DNA from: an uncultured Paracoccaceae bacterium
GTDB taxonomy: Bacteria > Pseudomonadota > Alphaproteobacteria > Rhodobacterales > Rhodobacteraceae
DNA: 50,159 nt
NCBI GenBank assembly: GCA_913062865.1
Contig: CAJXWO010000017.1
Coordinates: 1-50,159, forward strand
Direction of reading: 5' to 3'
Position numbers and translations under genes: made by a program. Of the stretch, positions 45,126 to 50,159 are shown in pieces. Every line of letters begins with the position of its first letter. The first letter of the stretch is position 1. The notes beneath the pieces are model-generated. The model ran no database searches. It was not told where the DNA came from and was given only the letters and a program-made list of their open reading frames with translations.

Positions 45126-45713
45126 TCACTCGGCCGGTTGGGCCAAGCCCTTTTCCGGGGTCAGGCGCTCGGGCAGCACGAAGGCCACCATCACGAAGAC
45201 CGCGCCAAGGGCCATGCCCAGAAGATCGCCGGGAATGCCCGTCAGGCCCTCGTAAGAGGCGCCGGGCACAGAGCCGAGCGTGACCTTGCCGCCCGCCACA
45301 TTGTCCAGAAGGCCCGCGGCCTTCCAGGCCGGGTAGTTCGCCATATAGGCCGCCGCGCCCAAGAGACCGCCCGCGATGAAGAACAGCGCGTCCTTGCGGC
45401 CCGAGGCCGCGGCGCAAACACCGGTGCCAGGGCAGAAGCCCGATGCGGCCCAGCCCGCGCCCAGAAGCAGACCGCCGATGAAGACGCCCACATAGGCTGC
45501 CTTGACCGACATGTGGCCCACATCGACAAGGCCCAGCATCTGGCCGCCGAACATCAGGATCGAGCCGGTGCCGATGGCCAGCAAGATGGTCTTCATCAGG
45601 TGCAGGTTGGTGAGGTTCAGCATCTTGCCGATGAAGTTGGGGTTGGTGGCCCCGATCCGGTCAAGCGTGGCACCGAAGGCGGCACCGATCACGATAGCGA
45701 GGATGATTTCCAT
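45126..45713 (-). CDS. YeeE/YedE family sulfur-transport protein, second half
   Basis: 195 residues with about five membrane helices. The conserved block is GAGWAASGFCPGTGVCAAASGRKD (about 84-107), whose cysteines are thought to relay sulfur through the membrane in YeeE-type thiosulfate uptake. It is a half-length protein working with the partner gene directly upstream (3 bases between them), as in PmpA/PmpB-type pairs. The tail is short and cytoplasmic. Substrate (thiosulfate or other sulfane sulfur) is inferred from the family. Confidence 0.87.
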   Translation of the reverse strand: MEIILAIVIGAAFGATLDRIGATNPNFIGKMLNLTNLHLMKTILLAIGTGSILMFGGQMLGLVDVGHMSVKAAYVGVFIGGLLLGAGWAASGFCPGTGVCAAASGRKDALFFIAGGLLGAAAYMANYPAWKAAGLLDNVAGGKVTLGSVPGASYEGLTGIPGDLLGMALGAVFVMVAFVLPERLTPEKGLAQPAE

Positions 45714-45716
45714 GGC

Positions 45717-46268
45717 TCAGGCCTCCTTTTTGTACATCATCAGGGCAACGGGGATCGCGGCGGCAAAGGCACCAGCGGCGAAGATGTAGCCCGACAGCGC
45801 GGTCTGCATCATGCCCGACATCATGTGCCCCGAGGTGCAGCCGCCCGCGAGGCGCGCACCGTACAGAACGACGAAGCCGCCCAGGAAGGCCACGGCATAG
45901 CGCTTGGCCGCGCTGTCGCCGAAATTGGCCCGCCACAGCGCAGGCATGGTGCCCTCGCCGCGTTCGAGCCCGCCGCGCGCGCGGACCGACAGAAAGGCCC
46001 CCGCCATCATGGCGAGAACGAAGATGAACGAGTAGTTCAGCGGGTTCGCGGCGCTCTTGGCGTATTTGCCGTCCAACTTGGCCATGTAGGCGTTGGTCGA
46101 GGTATAGCCGTCCTCGGTCTGGGTGATGAACCCGGGCGACACGGCATCTGCGACGATCCCGTCAAGGATCACGAATTGCGTGCTGACCCCGATCGGCTTG
46201 ACCAGCAGCACGGCAAGAAAGAAGACGAAGCCCAGAAGCAGCCCGCCCGTTTTCCAGTTCAGTGTCAT
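45717..46268 (-). CDS. YeeE/YedE family sulfur-transport protein, first half
   Basis: 183 residues. The start at 46268 (MTLNWKTGGLLLGFVFFLAV) follows GGGGAA. The cysteine block is YGARLAGGCTSGHMMSGMMQTALSGY (about 128-153). A loop of about 50 residues between helices 1 and 2 is hydrophilic and probably periplasmic (FVILDGIVADAVSPGFITQT). It pairs with the gene downstream. An ATTC-N8-GAAT palindrome 20 bases before the start suggests control by a persulfide-sensing ArsR-type repressor. Confidence 0.87.
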   Translation of the reverse strand: MTLNWKTGGLLLGFVFFLAVLLVKPIGVSTQFVILDGIVADAVSPGFITQTEDGYTSTNAYMAKLDGKYAKSAANPLNYSFIFVLAMMAGAFLSVRARGGLERGEGTMPALWRANFGDSAAKRYAVAFLGGFVVLYGARLAGGCTSGHMMSGMMQTALSGYIFAAGAFAAAIPVALMMYKKEA

Positions 46269-46287
46269 GGAGTTCCCCTTTTTTGAC

Positions 46288-46303
46288 ATTCTGAATATGG
46301 AAT
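46288..46303 (-). promoter_or_regulatory. ATTC-N8-GAAT operator upstream of the YeeE pair
   Basis: ATTC (46288-46291), eight bases, GAAT (46300-46303). This is the spacing I recall for SqrR/BigR, ArsR-family repressors that sense reactive sulfur in Rhodobacter and relatives. The site lies 20 bases before the ATG in an AT-rich island, rare in this GC-rich window. Confidence 0.55.
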
Positions 46304-46408
46304 ATCTTAAACATTCGGAAAGCTGCATGATTTAGATCAAATGAGGAGTGCGCCCTGAAGGGCAGGACTATCGCGCCAAACCGTGCGGACGCCCTTCGGC
46401 CTGCGGGC

Positions 46409-47677
46409 CTACCCCGCCCCGATCATCCCCATCAGCCGCGCCTTTTCCCCGCTGTCCGATGCGTTCGAGATCGCGACCGCCAGATCCTCCAGCGATTGCA
46501 CCGAATGGCCCGCGCGGAAGGCGTCCACATGGGGCAGCATCGCCCGGATGCCAGCGGCCTTGGGCGCGAAGCCGTCCCAGCGCAGAAGCGGGTTGAGCCA
46601 GATAAGGTGGCGCGCGGTGAGGTGCAGGCGTTCCATCTCGCGCGCAAGGCCCTCGGGGTCGCCCCGGTCGAGCCCGTCGGTGATCAGAAGCACCACCGCC
46701 CCCTGCCCCATGACCCGGCGCGACCAGTCGCGGTTGAAGGCATGCAGGCATGTGCCGATGCGCGTGCCGCCCTCCCAATCCTGCGCCTCGGACCCGGCGG
46801 CGGCAAGGGCCGCATCCACGTCGCGGCGGGCCAGATGCCGGGTGATATTCGTCAGCCGCGTGCCGAAAGTGAAGGCGTGGACCTGCGCCCAGCCCGCGCC
46901 CTTCTGGTTCGACACGGCATGGAGGAAATGCAGCACCATCCGGCTGTATTGCGACATCGACCCCGAAATATCGCACAGCACCACGAGGTTCGGCCAGCGC
47001 GGGCGCGGCGCCTTGAGCGCGAGGGCGCGCATCTCGCCGCCCTGCCGCAGCGCCGCGCGCATGGACCGGCGCCAATCCACCTGCCGCCCGGTGCTGGACG
47101 GCGCCCCCCGCCGCGATGGCAGGGGCCGGACCGGCAGGGTCAGGCGGGCCAGCATGCGCTTGGCCTGCGCCACCTCTTCGGTGGACATCTGTTCGAAATC
47201 GAGGCTGCGCAGGCGTTCCTCGGTCGACATGGTGAGGGTCGAGTCGATCTCGATCTCGCTGCCCTCCTCAGGGTCATCCGACCCCTCGTCGCCGGGATCC
47301 TCGGGCTGCTGGCCATCCAGAAGCGCCTCGGCCGCGCGTTTCTCGGCCGCCTGCGCGCCGCGCTCTTCCTGCACGCCGCGGATGGCGGGCAGCATCATCG
47401 ACATCATGTGTTCCAGGTAGCGCGGGTCGCGCCAGTAGAGTCGAAAGACCTGGGCAAAGACCGCGCGATGCTCGGGCCGCGCCACGAAACAGGCATGGAG
47501 CGTCCAGTAGAAATCCCGTTTCTCGGTAAAGCCCGCCGCCTCGACCGCGCGAATGGCGTCGATCACCCGGCCCGGCCCGATGGGCAGACCCGCCCGCCGG
47601 AGCGCGCGCGCGAAATGGGTGATGTTCTGGGCAAGCTTGGGATCCTCGGGGATCTCGAGGGGGGCGTATTCGGGCAT
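46409..47677 (-). CDS. coxE: CoxE-like von Willebrand factor A protein
   Basis: 422 residues. The N-terminal half (NITHFARALRRAGLPIGPGRVIDAI ... FYWTLHACFVARPEH) is the CoxE/VWA-CoxE domain, an acidic linker follows (about 125-155, DEGSDDPEEGSEIEIDS), then a VWA domain with MIDAS residues in LVVLCDISGSMSQYSRM (DxSxS) and LLITDGLDRGD. In carboxydotrophs CoxD and CoxE mature the copper-sulfur-molybdenum site of CO dehydrogenase. It lies 62 bases after coxD, the gap holding a GC-rich hairpin. Confidence 0.9.
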   Translation of the reverse strand: MPEYAPLEIPEDPKLAQNITHFARALRRAGLPIGPGRVIDAIRAVEAAGFTEKRDFYWTLHACFVARPEHRAVFAQVFRLYWRDPRYLEHMMSMMLPAIRGVQEERGAQAAEKRAAEALLDGQQPEDPGDEGSDDPEEGSEIEIDSTLTMSTEERLRSLDFEQMSTEEVAQAKRMLARLTLPVRPLPSRRGAPSSTGRQVDWRRSMRAALRQGGEMRALALKAPRPRWPNLVVLCDISGSMSQYSRMVLHFLHAVSNQKGAGWAQVHAFTFGTRLTNITRHLARRDVDAALAAAGSEAQDWEGGTRIGTCLHAFNRDWSRRVMGQGAVVLLITDGLDRGDPEGLAREMERLHLTARHLIWLNPLLRWDGFAPKAAGIRAMLPHVDAFRAGHSVQSLEDLAVAISNASDSGEKARLMGMIGAG

Positions 47678-47689
47678 GCGTCAGAGCGA

Positions 47690-47708
47690 TTGGGGGCTCT
47701 GCCCCCAA
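47690..47708. repeat. GC-rich hairpin between coxD and coxE
   Basis: TTGGGGGC (47690-47697), TCT, GCCCCCAA (47701-47708), followed by GCCCCCGGAGTA. I recall very similar hairpins scattered in Rhodobacteraceae genomes, so this may be a dispersed element. It could reduce coxE relative to coxD expression. Confidence 0.6.
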
Positions 47709-47739
47709 GCCCCCGGAGTACTTATTGAAAGATGAAGCA

Positions 47740-48648
47740 TCAGGCCGGTTCCAGGCTGGCCTTGGCCTCGTCGAGAAGCCGCTTGGCCTCGGAGCCCTGC
47801 AGTTTCTGGATGTCGTCCTGGTATTTCAGGATCGCGCCCAGCGTGTCGGCGATGACCTCGGGGCTCAGCTGGATCACGTCGAGGGCGAGCAGGCATTTGG
47901 CCCAGTCGATGGTCTCGGCCACGCCCGGTTTCTTGAACAGGTCCTCGGTGCGCAGCTGCTGGACGAAGGCCACGATTTCGCGGCTGAGCGTCTGGGCGGC
48001 CTCGGGCGCGCGGGCGCGCAGGATCTCGATCTCGCGCTCGAAAGCGGGGTAGTCGACCCAGTGATAGAGGCAGCGGCGCTTGAGCGCGTCATGCACCTCG
48101 CGCGTGCGGTTCGAGGTCAGGATCACGATGGGCGGCTCGGGCGCCGCGATGGTGCCGATCTCGGGGATGGTGACCTGGAAATCCGACAGGGCCTCCAGGA
48201 GGAAGGCCTCGAACGGCGCGTCGGTGCGGTCAAGCTCGTCGATCAGCAGGACCGGCGCGCCGCCCTCCTGCGGGCGCATGGCCTGCAAAAGCGGGCGTTC
48301 GATCAGGTAGTCGGGGCCGAACAGTTCCTGTTGCAGGATGTCCCGGTCGGCGTTCCCGCCCGCCTCGGCCGCGCGGATGGCGATCATCTGGGCGGGGAAA
48401 TTCCATTCGTAGACCGCGCTCGCGGCATCGAGCCCCTCGTAGCATTGCAGCCGGATCAGCTTGCGGCCCAGACCGGCGGCGATGGCCTTGGCGATCTCGG
48501 TCTTGCCCACGCCCGCCTCGCCCTCAAGGAAGATGGGCCGCCCCAGCCTGAGCCCCAGGAACACCACCGTGGCGAGCGCTCGTCCGCAGACATAGCCCTC
48601 GTTTCCCAGCATCGCCTGTACGGCGTCGATCGATCCGGTCTTGTCCAT
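47740..48648 (-). CDS. coxD: CoxD-like MoxR-family AAA ATPase
   Basis: 302 residues. The start at 48648 (MDKTGSIDAVQAMLGNEGYV) follows GGGAGGA. Walker A is GEAGVGKTEIAK (about 42-53), Walker B VLLIDELDRTD (about 116-126), sensor 1 VILTSNRTREVHDALKRRCLYHWVD. MoxR-type ATPases act as chaperones with VWA partners; in the Cox system CoxD helps sulfuration of the active site and works with CoxE, encoded next. It is the first gene of the minus-strand cluster running to 42241. Confidence 0.92.
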   Translation of the reverse strand: MDKTGSIDAVQAMLGNEGYVCGRALATVVFLGLRLGRPIFLEGEAGVGKTEIAKAIAAGLGRKLIRLQCYEGLDAASAVYEWNFPAQMIAIRAAEAGGNADRDILQQELFGPDYLIERPLLQAMRPQEGGAPVLLIDELDRTDAPFEAFLLEALSDFQVTIPEIGTIAAPEPPIVILTSNRTREVHDALKRRCLYHWVDYPAFEREIEILRARAPEAAQTLSREIVAFVQQLRTEDLFKKPGVAETIDWAKCLLALDVIQLSPEVIADTLGAILKYQDDIQKLQGSEAKRLLDEAKASLEPA

Positions 48649-48734
48649 GCGCGTCCTCCCGGGGGACAGAACTGCACGGGGCGCGGCGCGGGTCAAGCAC
48701 CGGGTCAAGCACCGGGGCGCGGTGCGACGCGGGC

Positions 48735-49610
48735 TCAGTGCTGGGTCTCGCCCCGTTCGACGGTGAAAAAGAACGTGTCGTCGGGGTCGCGCGCCACGAT
48801 CTCGTCGGGCACGCAGTCGGGGCCCGACAGGAACACGTTCGACCCGAAATGCGTGTGCATATGCGCCAGTTTCCGCATCCTCGGCCCGATCAGATCCTGG
48901 TAGAAATTGGCGTAGTTCTGGGTCTGTCGCAGGGCGTCGATCTTGGCGCGGTGGGCCTTGACGCAATGGGCGTGCATGGCCGCGATCTCGTCGTCTTCCA
49001 TGAAGCGTGCCAGCTCTTTCTCGACCCGCGGGATCATCCGCTGGATCGAGGTGTCTTCCTCGGCGTTGTTGTTCATGCGAAACCAGTAGGACAGGCCCTG
49101 GTCGCGGTCGACATGGTTCACCCGGCCCCGGTCGCGCTTGACCAGAAAGCTTTCGGCAGAGCGCACGGCGTAGTGATTGAGCTGGACCATGTCATAGCCA
49201 TAGGTCGTCACGGTCGAACGCCAGCCGTTGCGATACATGGATTCGGGCAAGGGCACGCCCGATCCGTTGACCCAGTTGATCTGGTCCACCAGCTGGGGAT
49301 TGAGCCCCTTGGGCCGGTGCACGCCCAGTTTCTTGAAGATGCCGGTGTTCTGGAACAGCGTCTTGAAGCCCCAGGCCTGGTGCGGCTTGCGGGCATATTC
49401 CGGCGCGCAGCGGGTGAACTGGCGGATGATCAGGTCATCTTCGAATGCCGCGATATCGGCATTGCCGAAAAGCCGCCATGTCATGGCGATCATGTTGGCG
49501 TCGGGCACCGCGGCAAAGAGGTCGTCGAGCGTACCATCGCCGATCTTGATGTTGATGAACTCGTCCACGTCAATGCAGACCGCCCATTTCGCATCGGTGA
49601 TGATCGGCAA
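48735..49610 (-). pseudogene. Glycosyltransferase family 2-like gene, 5' end lost
   Basis: About 291 codons of the C-terminal part of a family 2 glycosyltransferase found in Rhodobacteraceae. It starts at WAVCIDVDEFINIKIGDGTL, the DxD region that normally lies well inside the protein (about 80-100 residues in). It continues through MTWRLFGNADIAAFEDDLII and VNHVDRDQGLSYWFRMNN. No ATG precedes the DxD block, only a TTG at 49610, and the donor-binding N-terminal strand is missing. It runs out of frame against the fragment at 49570-50115. It probably made surface polysaccharide or glycan originally; now very likely non-functional. Confidence 0.72.
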
Positions 49611-50115
49611 AGCGGATGGGCGCGTCGTTGCGCACGCGCCAGGGATAGCAGGTGTGCCCCACCAGCTGGATCAGCCCGCCCCGTGCCGCCACCGCCCGGT
49701 CAAAGATCGTGCCCTCCCCGTCGTCGACGACGAGATCATGGACCTGCAGATTGGCGATGGCGCGCGCCTCGTGCAGGAAGCGTTCGCGCATGATCTCGAA
49801 GCAATGGAGCGCCCCGATGGGCGCGGTCCAGGGCGCGGCCGGCGGGATCTCCATCCGGTCCTTGCCCGGTGCTGCAGGCGCGCAAAAGGGATGTGCCTCG
49901 GGCGGCAGGTTGGGCTTGCCCAGCGGGTGATGCGCCCGCAGCACCGTGACCCGCAGATCGGCGTCAAGCGCGGCCACGCCCTCGGCGAGGGCCGCATCAA
50001 AGTCGGGCCGGTCGCCCGGGCGGGACCGGTCCAGGATGACGGCCCCGGTCAGCCCCTGGTGGCGCGCGTGATAGGCCAGCCATTCAAGTGTAAAGCACGC
50101 GACTTGATCTGACAT
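49570..50115 (-). pseudogene. Glycosyltransferase-associated protein, 3' end lost
   Basis: The ATG at 50115 (MSDQVACFTLEWLAYHARHQ) begins a protein of a family often found beside Rhodobacteraceae glycosyltransferases (FDRAVAARGGLIQLVGHTCYPWRVR; GKDRMEIP). It reads well to RFADH at about 49,603, then turns to unlike residues HRCEMGGLH and a stop at 49570, which is the wrong frame of the next gene. Family members continue for roughly 100 residues after this point, as I recall. A deletion fusing it to the downstream glycosyltransferase fragment is the best explanation. Nothing is seen in the last 44 bases of the window. Confidence 0.68.
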
Positions 50116-50159
50116 TTCTGCTCTTATGGAGCGCAACAATGAGTGTCGACCAATGACAA

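Overview
The window is a high-GC stretch of chromosome that looks like a member of the Rhodobacterales (Rhodobacteraceae/Roseobacter group, Alphaproteobacteria). The indications are the alphaproteobacterial SOS box before lexA (GAAC-N7-GAAC), an isolated gene-transfer-agent (GTA) lysis pair, fused indolepyruvate ferredoxin oxidoreductase, a zapA/coiled-coil/tkt/gap/gap neighbourhood and an LsrB/VtlR-type LysR regulator. I see no rRNA, tRNA, CRISPR array, insertion sequence or integrated phage. This is mostly core chromosome with small accessory and decaying patches. Assignments rest on reading the sequence and on remembered family features; no database search was possible.

Layout. (1) 1-6.7 kb: 3' end of moeA, SOS-controlled lexA, convergent comEC, divergent gltX, then gltA with a strong terminator. 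(2) 6.8-7.7 kb: a frameshifted RTX-type calcium-binding gene. (3) 7.6-19.2 kb, minus strand: iorAB fusion, acyltransferase, murI, argC, ccmE, GTA endolysin, GTA holin, ccmF, ccmH, enoyl-CoA hydratase. The GTA lysis pair sits inside the cytochrome c maturation cluster. (4) 19.3-20.5 kb: a LysR regulator of the LsrB/VtlR type, followed by a LysR-like operator, a promoter and a short terminator-ended candidate sRNA resembling AbcR loci. (5) 20.5-25.7 kb: two small membrane proteins, purL, bolA, a small membrane protein, grxD, and convergent zapA with a coiled-coil partner. (6) 25.9-34.6 kb: tkt, a serine hydrolase, a DUF808 protein, and two GAPDH genes that differ at the NAD/NADP-selecting residue and carry similar GTTAnCGnTAAC palindromes. 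Between the GAPDH genes lies a PepSY / cytochrome b561 / membrane-anchored LuxR-type operon. A DUF1127-like small protein follows. (7) 34.6-38.2 kb: coaD, a CBS-domain protein, and a LysR gene divergent from mmsA. (8) 38.2-41.5 kb: a doubly inactivated carboxylate-amine ligase pseudogene, an Ala/Glu-rich protein with 11-residue repeats, and infC with an ATA start. (9) 41.6-48.7 kb: a methyltransferase, then on the minus strand coxD, coxE, two YeeE/YedE sulfur-transport halves behind an ATTC-N8-GAAT operator, xdhC, a molybdopterin-binding protein and a dienelactone hydrolase. (10) 48.7-50.1 kb: two glycosyltransferase-type gene fragments that abut out of frame, apparently a deletion scar.

The most interesting item is the LysR-sRNA locus at 19.3-20.45 kb, where regulator, paired operator, -35/-10 promoter, hairpin, CCTCCC anti-Shine-Dalgarno stretch and terminator are all visible. 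Others are the GTA lysis cassette with an EF-hand inside its endolysin, paired GAPDH genes with shared operators, a sulfur-responsive operator inside a CO-dehydrogenase-type maturation cluster, and two pairs of tandem palindromes that look like members of dispersed repeat families.
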